The notes below the pieces were generated by a model, which saw nothing but the letters and a program-made list of their open reading frames with translations, did not search any database and was not told the DNA's origin. From NCBI GenBank assembly GCA_019454045.1, contig SKCR01036751.1, positions 124,001-188,000 of the forward strand: a DNA stretch of 64,000 bases, in the 5' to 3' direction. Positions within the stretch are counted from its first letter, which is position 1; the number at the start of each line of letters is the position of its first letter. Shown here piece by piece: positions 23,312 through 33,805 of this stretch. Both the position numbers and the translations under genes were made by a program. This DNA is from Zanthoxylum bungeanum. Lineage: Eukaryota; Streptophyta; Magnoliopsida; Sapindales; Rutaceae.

Positions 23312-26300
23312 ATAAAATTTCAGGATAGTCTTGGAAACTAATAAGTTACTTTATTTGATAAAATAACATCTTAGGCCTAAGCTCGGAGTTAAGCATATAA
23401 GTAGAGCATGATCTTTGGAAGATTCATGTAATGATTATGCTTGCCAAAATAGACTCCTTAATTTCTTAATCAGAACTAAGGATTAGATCCTTCTAGTATA
23501 ATAATGAAATTGAAGGATCTTCATAGATCTATCCTTAGATCTTAGAAGCATTAATGGCAAATTATAACTCTTAGAGAGTTAATGGCTATGCTCAAGGAAA
23601 CAAAGCCAAAGTTTGCAAAAAGCCAAGAAGCGCAAGGCGCATCTTACTTCGACATCTCAGAAAGCCAAGGCTTGGCCGAAAGGCATCTGAGGTGTAGAAA
23701 AGGGCAAAGGGAATATCATCTCAGTCTTCTAGGAAGACTAAGGACACATCCCAAGATGCTGCATAAACTGTTTCAAACGGAGTTACTGGAAGCGTAACTA
23801 CCGTATGGACAAGGCAGACATGAAGGAATAGAAGAAAGGGCAAGGCTCTGACTTAAAGTATGTTTATCATAAACGTGTTCACTACTAGTATTAAAATTGG
23901 ATTTTAGATACTAAGTGTGGTACATAAATATGTACTGATGGGCAGAATCTGCTTATTAGCAGGATACTGACTTCAGATGAGATTATTCTGCGAGCAGGAA
24001 ATGGGACTATAGTCGTTGTTTTAATCGTAGAAATCTAAGTTTAGGAACTACCCTTCGGGTATGTACTTAAATTGGGAAACAGTTAAAATATACCTAGTTT
24101 GACTAGAAACATTATCACAATATCGAGTATAACTCGTTGCGAGTACACCTTTATATTCTAGAACATGAAAGTATTTTATTTTATAAAGAAGATATTGAGA
24201 TAAACACATTAGATGTGAATAACAGTATTTATATTTTGAATATAAATAAATCTCAAACATATAACTTGACAAACAAGTAGCTCAAACTGATTTGATCAGA
24301 TGAGACTTATTTGTGGCAGTGTCTTCTGGGACACATTAAACAAGACTCGTATATCCACACTTTCGAAGAGTGGGTACTAGGACGGATTTGATTCTATTCA
24401 AATGATGTCTACGAATCTAGTTTATTGGGAAAAGTGCCTAAAATACCCTTTACTTGGTAAAAGTGTAAGTGCCATCGATCTGTTAGCCCTCGTTCATAGT
24501 GACGTAAGTGGGCCCATATCTAGCTGGGCTAGAGGTGGATATGGATGTTTCGTGACCTTTACGGATGTGGCATCTCGTTATGGTTATGTGTTTCTTTTGA
24601 AACACAAATCGGAAACTTTTAGAGTTTCGACACGAAATAGACGAACAGATCGGCTAAAGTATTAAAACATCACTGTTTGACCATGATGAAAATACTTAAG
24701 CAATAAGTTTCTAATATACTTGAAAGAGTATAGTATTCTTTCAATGAGGACTCCTCCTGGAACACGTCAATTTTTTTACGGTGTGTCCCAACGGAGAAAC
24801 CGAATTTTGTTAGACATGATAAGGTTAATCATGAGTCGCTCTGAGCTACCATTTCCTTCAACGGATAAGCATTAACAGTGCAATACTTATTTTGAATAAG
24901 GTTCCATATAAATCTGTTTGACAGACTTCATATTAGATATGAACAGGAAAGAAACCGGATTTCTCACTCCTGAAGATTTGGGATGCTTGGCATATGTTTG
25001 GATGATACCAAACCAGAACCTAAATTGGATAAGTGCCTAATTATAGGTTATCCTAAGGAAACCAAAGTATAGTACTTATACATCTCATAAGAGAACAATT
25101 CAATTGTTGCTCTCCATGCGGTTTTCCTAAGAGGAATACCGATATGCAGTGGTAAGTGAGAGGATAGTAGAACTCGATGAAAATCGGAGTAATACTGTCC
25201 AGGCACCGAATCTTTATTGGAACACAAACAGTTCATCAAGGATGAAACTGTACCACTAATCTTTGAATACACAAGAACCGCGTAGGTCGGAGAGAGTCAG
25301 AAAACAACCTGGGGTATGCGTCTCTGATCTCACCTCATAAAGATGTCAATCTTTTGGGGAATACCAACCGACTACGTATGAGGAAGTGATACAAGGTATT
25401 GACTCCCTATTATGGAAAAGTGCCATGAGTCCGAAATGGATTCCATGTATATCAACTATGTTTGGGCACTAGTTGTTGTACCGGAAGGCATTGTGCCTAT
25501 TGGTACTATATAAGTCTTCAAGGAAGACATACGTGGAATGCAACATACCAACGTACTAAGCTGGGCTTGTAGCAAAAAGGTATCGTTATCAACATTATGT
25601 CGATTATGACGAAACCTTTTACCTGTTGCCACGGTAAATCCATTTGGATAATGCTTGATGATGCTGCATGTTTTATTTATGAAACATGGCAGCTGAACGG
25701 GAAAATCGCTTTCCTGAAAAGGAAACCTTTTAGAGGATGTTTACAACATCCTGACGATTTTCTCGAACCATAACAAGCAAACAAGGTTTGCATGTTATTC
25801 GATCCATGTTTGGATTGAAGCAAGCATTAGGTTCTTGGAATTATCGTTTTGATGTAATCATAATAGTTTATGATTTAATTCAAAATGAAATGATTCTTGT
25901 GTATATAAAGAGGTTAGTGGGAGCGCACTGGAAGTGACTGTCCTAAATAATGATGATATGTAATTTCTTGGAAATGATATTCCCATCGGTGAAAGCTTGG
26001 CTTTCATGAAAAAATCTCCGTAGAATTCTTGGGAGAAACAACCTTTATTCTAGGAATAAAGATCTACTGGGATAGATTTAAAGTTGTTGACACTCTCCGA
26101 GAACTCGTACATTGAAAAATGTACATGACCTGGTGTCTCATACACTTTGAGCATATGGAGTCACAAACAGGCCAATCCGAGTGATAGTCACTGGATTGAT
26201 ATTAAGAACATCTGTTAGTATCTTAGAGAACTAAGGATGTTGTCTTAAACTGTGGAGAAGGAGAACTTGAAGTGACTGGGATCACTGCTGCAATTTTCCT

Positions 26301-26600
26301 AACCGATAAAAACGATTGTAAGTCGTAATAACGGTACTATGCAGTTTGAATAACGGAACAGTGAGCTGGAAATCTTCGAAGCAAGATACTGTTGCCGAAT
26401 AAACAACAAATGTGGTTTATTGCTACAGCTGAGGCAGCAATAGAAGCCATCTGCGTCAATAACAAATCTAATTAGATTAGATATAGTTCTGTTAGCAGCT
26501 GAGCTAGGCTACATCGCAGGCTAAAGAATTAATGGTCACATCAACGATCCAGATATATACTTAGAATATTCATCTGATTCGTTCGGATCATACATCGTGG
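23312..26600 (+). pseudogene. Outer copia gag-pol, decayed
   Basis: Gag starts near 23312, where the family ATG has become ATA. A gag C-terminal piece lies at 23582-23797 (MAMLKETKPKFAKSQEAQ, then out of frame). The clearest piece is integrase at about 24470-24620, with HSDVSGPISSWARGGYGCFV then TDVASRYGYVFLLKHKSETF, which keeps the first catalytic Asp. RT remnants lie at about 25380-25950 and RNase H-like sequence at about 26330-26480. It is broken by many stops and frameshifts. Confidence 0.85.
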
Positions 26601-26730
26601 CGATGTGATGATCAAATAAATCGCATCAGACGATAATCATACAAATCCGCTAACGAAAGCCTTTCCTCATCATTTTGAGCGAAACGTACATAGTTCGGGT
26701 GGTAGACACTCGAGTGACTGGCTATAGGCC

Positions 26731-26740
26731 AAGTGGGAGA
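26731..26740 (+). other. Outer copia polypurine tract
   Basis: AAGTGGGAGA immediately upstream of the 3' LTR at 26742. Confidence 0.9.
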
Positions 26741-26741
26741 T

Positions 26742-28804
26742 TGTTGGACAATTATGACCCATAGCGTCACTATTTGTACATATCATGGTGTTGTTGTACA
26801 AATTAACTATGTGACAAAGGAGATTGCTCTCTTATCATTTGTGATTAGATCACCTAAATGTATAAATGATAGGAGGTCCTTATGATTAGTTCCTGGATTG
26901 AGATGATATGAGACAGTATCAATCCACGAAGGTATAATCATTAAATATTCATAGTCAGAGTATTATCGAGATTGGACATCGATAAATGCGTAAAAGACTA
27001 GTATTACACTTGTGCGAGTTGTGAGGGCACAATAGCATAGTTCTCATATATTTGGGTATTGGACACTCATGCAAGTGTAATAGGAGGTTGTGTTTTACCG
27101 ATGGTACAGAAAACAGCTTCGCTTTGGATAGACCCCTTCGGAATTCCATTGGTAGTATGATTATGTGTCTATGGAAGTCCGAAGTCAGGGTAGGTGTATT
27201 TGGTCTTAACCTGAGACTTGCACCGCTAGTACTTGCGACAATCAATATGCTTTGATTTTGGTCGTCCAAGGCTTTAACCGGTTCTGTATACGCCTCTGCT
27301 GGGTATATTGAGAATCGTAGTGTATTGGGTGTGATGTCAAGACGAAAGTATCACTCCAGTCATAGTGGAGATGATGTCACGTAGGATACGGTACTAGTAC
27401 TCTTATATGCTGCAGCTATCGGGATATTATGACTAGGTCATGTATATCCAATTATAGAGACTAGTTACCAGACATCCGACATGTGCTTCGTACGGGGCAG
27501 ACACAATTCCAGCCTCAGGCCTAGCACGTGACATCCGATGTTGGATCGACATACACGATACTATGTTTACTACGCCTGATATAGATCGCTTATTCCTGTA
27601 AGCATGTTTCTAGAGAATTGGGTAGGCATGGCGCTTTGCTAGAAGCCAACCTTGTCTTGCAAATCGGTAAAATATAGTACTAGGTACATACGTATTTGGA
27701 TAGTCCGATAACCGTATTTATTGCCAACATATCCGAGGATCTCATGGGTCGCTTCCCGAAGATTCACCGATGATATATGACTCATACTTTATTAATATGG
27801 GATTAATTAGATGAGAGAGAAAATTAATCTGGGATTAATTACGGAGATATTTTATCTGGGATAAAATATTATTTAAAGAGAGAGAACGATTAATTTGGAA
27901 TTAATCGATAAATTAATATATTCGATATATTAAACGAAATTGGATTTCGACATGGAATTGAAATTAGATTTTAATTCGGGCGAACGAATTAATTTAGAAT
28001 TAATTCGTTAGCGATGTGAATAGTAATTATGCTAGGCATGATTATTTAATTAAATTAGATTTAATTGCGTCGCGACGGAAATTCATTAATTTGGAATTAG
28101 CGAACCCGAGCCCGTGAGTGTTTGCGAGCGCATTCGCATTTCGATTCGAGTGCGGCATGTAAATCACATCAAGCGTCAAATTGCTAGTCAAATCTAGCGT
28201 CACATCACATCCCACATCATTCAAGTGATGGATGTCTTGTCACTTTGAGTGATTGACAACCAGTCATTATTCATGAGTGATGTGACTTGTTGTAAGTGGT
28301 TAAAAAGCATCATTTGCTTTTTGGCTCCAAAATTTTGGTTGACCTTTTGAAAGGCAAATACAAAATTTTGGTATATGATATTATTAGGTTTTGGAAACCT
28401 AATACAAGTGATCTCTCTCTCTCTCTCTCTCTTCTCTTGATGAATTCGGCCAAGGGCCTAGTTCATTCTCTCTCATTTTTCTTCACTAAAACCGTGAATA
28501 ACAAGGATGAAGATGGAAGATTTGTTGCAAATCTTGCCATTGCTAGCACATAAAGGGTCATCCAAGGTGATAGAGAAACCTATTCATGAGCATGGAATTC
28601 ATCAACAAAGCTTAGAGCTTGAAGTTCATCCATGGAGTCCAAATTTGTTGGTTGGCCGAGAGCTTCACAAGGAGGAGCCAAAGTTTTGTTCTTCGATGCA
28701 TCCAATCCATTCATTATGAGTATGATTCCGCCATTCTCTTTTGAGTATTCACATGTGTTTTCATTGCTTACAAATGATCCTTGGGACTTAATAGAAACCC
28801 AACA
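26742..28804 (+). repeat. Outer copia 3' LTR (2,063 bp)
   Basis: Starts TGTTGGACAATTATGACCC and ends CCCAACA. It carries the palindrome series at about 27790-28100 and a (CT)n run at 28413-28432. It is followed by the TGCTC duplication. Part of the minus-strand 146-codon ORF at 28580-29020 reads through this LTR and is not a gene. Confidence 0.95.
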
Positions 28805-28863
28805 TGCTCCAGTCCCCATTCCTCTGTACTCGAGCCAGTCTGAGTGTTTCTTTTCGGAGGCAT
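28805..28863 (-). pseudogene. First 19 codons of the gypsy gag gene
   Basis: The minus-strand ATG at 28861-28863 opens MPPKRNTQTGSSTEEW, a start like that of other Tat/Ogre-type gag proteins, 21 bases after the primer-binding site. The 59 bases up to the insertion point end in codon phase with the continuation at 8716, so the outer copia split one open gag frame. Confidence 0.8.
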
Positions 28864-28883
28864 TTCCACTTCTTACACCAAGC

Positions 28884-28904
28884 CTCCCACTGTGCTCGCC
28901 AAAA
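28884..28904 (-). other. Gypsy primer-binding site region
   Basis: Minus strand reads TTGGCGAGCACAGTGGGAG, of the TTTGGCGCC...GTGGG type found just inside the 5' LTR of many plant Ty3/gypsy elements. It lies between the gag ATG and the LTR. Confidence 0.65.
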
Positions 28905-28910
28905 ACTATT

Positions 28911-29618
28911 TGCATAATTTTTTTGTCAAAGAGCGTGTAATGTTCAAACCTCCTGAGACAAAGTCCCAACAAGGGGTGTTTGATTAAGTGAATAAACCTC
29001 CAAGGGGCACAAGCACACAAGTTACAGTTTATGGATTACAAAGCTATAAAAATAAAATGCTCATAGTGAGTCTTCATTTTGTTCTTTTTTTTCTTCTTCC
29101 CACGCTTGTGCTTTTTATAGTGAGCCTCCCTTAACTGCTTGAACGGTTTCGCTTTTCTTGGTCCATGAACTTCCACGTTTCATGCTTGCAACTGCTGGAT
29201 CATGCATCTAACTGCTGAGTTCTTGTAACTACTGGATCATGCACCTAACTTCTGCGTTCTGCGTGAAAACTGCCAGATCGTGGGTGGTTGCAGCCTAACT
29301 GCTAGGTCCTGGGATCAACTGCAACGCATGGTAATCGCCTTGACCGCTCTTCCTTTTATCGTCCTGATTGCAAATCGTTCTGTGGTTTGGTACCTGTTCG
29401 CCCTAATTGCTTTTTGTCCCTGATTGCAAATCGTTCTACTGTAGGGATTTTCTGTTTGAGAAAATTTTATTTTTTATCTTATGCCTAGTTAGCATAGGAT
29501 TTAGCAGGATCTTGGATGTCAAATTTAGTTAAAATGTAAGTTTTTGTTATGAAGTTCCACCTGTTTATGAGTTTATTTTCAAAAATAAAAATAAAAATTT
29601 TAAGTTATGATTTTAACA
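28911..29618 (-). repeat. Gypsy 5' LTR (outer boundary uncertain)
   Basis: Minus strand. The LTR should end with the CA at 28911-28912, next to the primer-site region. A TATA-like CTATAAAAAG at 29111-29120 reads in the correct direction. The stretch 29140-29360 has repeated CTGCTGGATCATGC-type words. The upper boundary is a guess at TGTTAAAATC (minus strand, 29618), since no partner LTR lies in the window. No coding signal. Confidence 0.5.
29111..29120 (-). promoter_or_regulatory. TATA-like box of the gypsy LTR
   Basis: CTATAAAAAG on the minus strand, about 200 bases upstream of the primer site, fits an LTR promoter position. Confidence 0.5.
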
Positions 29619-29630
29619 GAAGGAAAATTG

Positions 29631-29745
29631 ATGAGGCGTAACTTGTACGCTGAAAGATTTCTATTACAAATTCTGAGGCATAACTTACTTATATGGTGAA
29701 TGATTTCAATTACAGATTCTGAGGCATAACTTGTACGCTAAATTA
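29631..29745. repeat. Short tandem repeat, about 43-46 bp unit, 2.5 copies
   Basis: Units start TGAGGCGTAACTTGTACGCT (29631), TGAGGCATAACTTACTT and TGAGGCATAACTTGTACGCT, with intervening TTTCNATTACANATTC. Nothing coding. Confidence 0.75.
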
Positions 29746-30536
29746 ACAAAAGAAAAAGTTTCACTTTCACTACTTGTGGAAATTTGATTTTCAAACGATG
29801 CCTTCCCAAATCATAAAAAATATTCCTCGTACATGAAAACCAATTCTGCTAAAATAAAAAATTCACCCTTACCTATTCAAGTAATATTCTGTTTTAAATA
29901 AATTTATAATAAAAATAATAGAGATAATATACGTTTTTCATCAAACAAAACTAAGATAAAAAAAGCATTTTATTCTAGACAACAATACATAATGAAGCAT
30001 AAATCTTCTAAGTGCGATACCTTTTATTTGTTTATTTCAAAATCTTTCGAAATTTACATTTGGTTTACTTATTATGTGTAAAAGTTATATAAAAAAATCA
30101 AAAGAAAGTGGTTTGTATAGTTTTTGTTCACTTTCTTTATTGTTTAGGAAACCCGAAATAAAATAAAATAATAATAATAAGAAGAAAATTGATTTTATTT
30201 ATTTATTTATTTATGTTTTGTACTTTTAACTGTTTTTGTTCTCAGAATTTTATCTCCAATCTCACTTACTGGCTTATTGTAGAAAAAGTTATGGTCGGCC
30301 GGTTATTTCCTCTTTTCATTGCTAAATCAAAATATATATGAGAAATTAAGAACTCCAAAAGTTTCTCTTCTTCTTCTTCTTGAATTTTTTCCTTAATTAT
30401 AAACCAAATAGGTTAATATGATTATACTTGAAAAACAAGTAATTATATTGGTGGGTTCTAGGATTTTTCTAAATTATAAAAGCTGAGAATATATTTAGCA
30501 TTTCACCAAAGATAACTAACAACAAATGAAAATGGT
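29746..30536. other. AT-rich stretch without a recognised feature
   Basis: It holds only simple repeats: an AATAATAAGAAGAA run near 30165, (ATTT)n near 30195-30215 and a TTCTTC run near 30365-30385. No gene or element ends were found. Confidence 0.6.
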
Positions 30537-30544
30537 ATATTAAT

Positions 30545-31052
30545 TAGGGGTGACAATTTGAGTTAAGATTCATTTACTCATTGGATTTGATTCGCTTTAA
30601 AGCAATTACACGTTTGAAAAATGGATTCGTTTAATAAATCGGTCAATTCGATTCGATTCGATTTGTTTATTAAACAAATCGAATACGTATTTAAGCTCAT
30701 AGATTCGTTTATTCATTTAGGATTCATTTTATTATTTTCTTTTACTTGTTATTGTTATTTTTCAATTAAGATTCGAGAAATTATGGCTAATTACCATAGA
30801 AAAAATAATATTGTGGATATTATGTGAGGTATTTAGTAAATATATAATTACATATTTCAAATGTATATATTTATGAAGAATTAATGTAAATAAATTATGG
30901 TAAATTATGTTATTGAATAATATAATGACTATACGAAATCTGATATTAAGATTCGTTTAAGAAATGAATCGAATACAAATCCATCACATTTTGATTCGAT
31001 TCGTTTAGGATTCGATACAAATTCAATTCATTGATTCATTTTGTCACCTCTA
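30545..31052. mobile_element. hAT-like non-autonomous transposon (508 bp)
   Basis: Terminal inverted repeats TAGGGGTGACAA and TAGAGGTGACAA (11 of 12 match), flanked by ATATTAAT (30537-30544) and ACATTAAC (31053-31060), an 8-bp target duplication with two C/T differences. The interior is AT-rich with several GATTCGATTCG words near both ends and no transposase. The 8-bp duplication and RGGGTG-type ends fit the hAT superfamily. ORF 30621-30827 is chance. Confidence 0.8.
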
Positions 31053-31060
31053 ACATTAAC

Positions 31061-31900
31061 CTCCAAAATGTTGTGGGATTTGAATAGTCATTATATTACT
31101 AAAACAATAACTGTTAAATGTGGCAAATAGCTAGGGATTTAAACTGTTTTTAATGATTTGAATAATCATTCAAAATGTGGCAGATAGTTAAAATAATGTT
31201 TAAACGATATATCACACACATAGTTAATAACGCTAATTTATATTATCACCGGATGCTTGATTGTAGTATAAGATATAGTAGAAACACATAGTTTGTTTGG
31301 GGAAAATCTAACATTTGGTTATATAACATGTGGTTAGACGAAGAGGGCTTCAAGACCTCTTGTCAGTATCAATTTCTAGGATCTCCTATCAGAACTAATC
31401 TTCAGAACCTATCGTCAAATTCTGACTACAGAGCTTGTCATCAGAGTCTGATAACAAGATCCGTCACCGTAGTCTGAAGTCATGACCTTTATCAAAGTCT
31501 GAATTTAGGGCTCACCAATAGAAAGTCCATATCAGAGCTGACTCCAACAAAGGCAATCAGAAGTCACACAAGAATAGGCCCGAAATATCACTCTATGATG
31601 ACGTGAATATGCTAAATAAGGAATCAAATAGTCTATTAATTATTTTATGTTCTATTAAGCTGGACAACTGCCCAGAATAGGGCAGTTACGAGATTCTAGG
31701 GAGTGGGCCAACTAATGAGAATTGTGAATGGAATTTAACCGTTGTCAGTTTTATTTTTCTTGCAATTGAGTATTATAAATAATGAGAGAATCCTGAGAAC
31801 TAAGAATCGACCTTTTGATAATCAAGTTATAATCTAACATTTTATGTGAATATCCATATTTTTCATTCTTGTTATAATGTTTATGAATTTTACAGTACAA
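31061..31900 (+). other. LTR-like stretch with TATA-like box
   Basis: 31320-31560 has irregularly repeated CAGARTCTGA/TCATCAGAGTCTGA words, as in the U3 of some gypsy LTRs. ATTATAAATAATGAGAG at about 31769-31785 looks like a TATA box on the plus strand. No partner LTR, primer site or duplication was found, so the boundaries are unknown. Confidence 0.35.
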
Positions 31901-31904
31901 ACGA

Positions 31905-32945
31905 TTAGACAACAGAGACCAAGTCCGCACGCAGGTTCTGATTTGCAATCTTATGCTGAGCCAAACTCTCATCGAGCTTTGACTGAGCCACTTTCAAAGC
32001 GAACACATCCTTCTTGAGAGTCTCAGCCTCGCGCTCTAATTCATTCCTCGCTAATTTCATTGCTTCTGAAGCCTTAGCCATATCATTTTGAACCTCCTAG
32101 AAGTAGATCTCTAACTTTTAAAGTAACAGAGCTACACAAATGATACTCATCCCACTAAACTGAATGATTCCACTATTAAGGGTAGAGTAAAGAGAGCATA
32201 CCATATTGTTTCGATGGAGAGGCAACTATGAAGCTTATAGAACCTGTCAGATTCTGGAACTCCTCGGCAGAAGCACTCACATGTGACGACTGAGAGAGTT
32301 GTTGTGCAAGGCTTATAGAAGGCCCTGAAAGAGATTTTACCAAAGGAGGTGTAGAACAGGCCAACGGAGATCCAGAAGCAGAAACAAACAATTCAGAGAC
32401 CAAAATATGGGACCTCCAGACAAAGGTAGAAGGCGGAGATGAGCCGGAAAGAGCAATTATTGTGGGGCTTGGCCCTGTCTCATCCTCTGAAAGGCGTGTC
32501 GGCTCACTCCCAATCTTCTGCTTCTTGCAGGAATACTAGAGCTGACCCGTTTCTCCATCTGAATGAGATGAGGACCAAGGACGGGTGAGAGTAGAGATCC
32601 CGATCGAAGAAAAAGTGACGTAGAGGTCCTTTTCTATTAGATCTTACTTTGCTATGAGGTGTTGAAATGCAGCAGAATAAGTATCAATAGGCTTTTGTGA
32701 TGCAACAGAGGCAGCAAAAATGGACTGTTATGGAGTTTGGGTTGCAGCAATGTCAGGCTTCATCTTTGAAATCAGGACGAGGTCATCAGACGTACCATTT
32801 GAAGCAACAACCAACATTTCAAAACACAGATTTTCAGGCTTGTAAGACAACTTCAGGCTGACCCTCTTCATATAGGGGTCTATGCTCCATTCAACATATT
32901 TCTTCATCCATTGGAACTTTTTCAATTTCGTCCAGTCATGATCAT
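31905..32945 (-). pseudogene. Decayed, possibly spliced ORF with coiled-coil end (retroelement accessory ORF?)
   Basis: Minus-strand coding-like DNA. A first segment (32728-32940) reads DDHDWTKLKKFQWMKKYVEWS and ends in a stop. A Ser/Pro-rich middle (about 32176-32500) includes SLAQQLSQSSHVSASAEEF. A last segment (31905-32096) is a 58-residue strongly heptad-like coiled coil (MAKASEAMKLARNELEREAE...) ending in TAA. A plausible donor (G/GTATGC, exon end 32202) and acceptor (CTTCTAG/G, exon start 32096) would join the last two. The layout, with a basic aromatic N-part, a Ser-rich linker and a coiled coil, recalls the extra ORFs of Tat-type elements (transposase_28-like). No key residues prove it. 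Confidence 0.4.
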
Positions 32946-33712
32946 CAGAGGGAATGATTATCTATATTTTTAAATAATATTTTATTTATTTATCTATCTA
33001 TCTATTACTCTCTATGTTTTTCTCTCCCACTCATTTAAAAATAAAAAATCAATAAAAAACTTCATCTTCTCTCTCCCTAACCCATGATTTTTTCTCTTCT
33101 CTACCCATCTCCTTCACGCCAATTTACAAGTAGGGAACACATTCCCTTGTTCGGAAATTTTGCTTCATCATCCACCATTTCAACCTCTTTAGCTCCATAA
33201 ATTAATGTGTTGTCCCATTTGGTGCTAAGAAAGCTAGGACTTGAAGCCCTAACTCCCTTCATGGCTAAAAATTTGGTGGTAATTGGAGGTTTTTTATTCT
33301 TTCATTTTTAGAGGTAATGAAGCTTATCTACTTGCTCTTTTTTGGTAAATTATCCAAGTTATTGCTTTTGGATTTATAATTATGTCTCATATTGTTATCC
33401 TATATAAATGGGTTTGTTGTAGGTGTTAAGTTGTGTGTATTTTAGAAATTGGTGGTTCTTGTGAAGTACTGAGATGTGGCTATTATACTAGGAGTGAAGA
33501 AAATTGGTTATGGGAGAGAGTGGGAGTGTTTGGCCATGTCTAGTGGGGAGTCCTTGGGGTAAATTTTCTTAATAATTGATTATTAATGTTGTTTGTAGCT
33601 AGATTGGAAAAGGATTTGAAGATGGTGAGTATGGGTTTTTATTTTGGCCAAGGTAGCTATGAGAAGTTAGTAGTATTTTGTTGATGGTGAGTTGAATGGG
33701 CATATCATAATT
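32946..33712. other. AT/CT-rich stretch without a recognised gene
   Basis: Contains a (TTTA)(TCTA) run at 32975-33008 and CT-rich sequence at 33015-33110. ORFs present are short and lack family signals. Confidence 0.5.
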
Positions 33713-33805
33713 TAGTGGTGTAGGGTTCATGATCTCACATTGAGATCCTGGGTTTGAATTTAGGGAGTGCGTTTCTTGTAAGAGTTTGGGATAGCCGGAG
33801 GGTTT
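33713..33805 (+). mobile_element. SINE-like repeat copy 1, left half
   Basis: Aligns with 57707-57810 and 58828-58920: TTAGTGGTGTAGGG, a box-B-like GGGTTTGAATTTA near 33750, GTGCGTTTCTTGTAA, then a GATAGCCGGAGG end. Its right half is at 46513-46585, separated by the LTR retrotransposon. Box-B-like GTTCRAAT and box-A-like sequence suggest a tRNA-derived SINE. Confidence 0.7.

Larger units (their letters stand above)
8722..28804 (+). mobile_element. Outer Ty1/copia retrotransposon, carrying a nested copia
   Basis: A complete element on the plus strand, 20,083 bp in total and 9,934 bp once the inner copia and its extra target duplication are removed. It has two LTRs of about 2.06 kb beginning TGTTGGA and ending CCAAYA, an exact initiator-Met-tRNA primer site at 20931, a 2.4-kb non-coding leader, decayed gag-pol and a polypurine tract before the 3' LTR. 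The target duplication is TGCTC. The family is copia because integrase-like sequence lies before RT-like sequence. It resembles the Tork/Angela group in its LTR length and leader, but that assignment is tentative. Confidence 0.93.

Noticed and set aside
28580..29020. 146-codon minus-strand ORF
   Set aside because: It fuses gypsy primer-site and LTR DNA with the copia LTR, across an insertion boundary, in a frame different from gag.
30621..30827. 68-codon ORF
   Set aside because: AT-rich chance frame within the hAT-like element.
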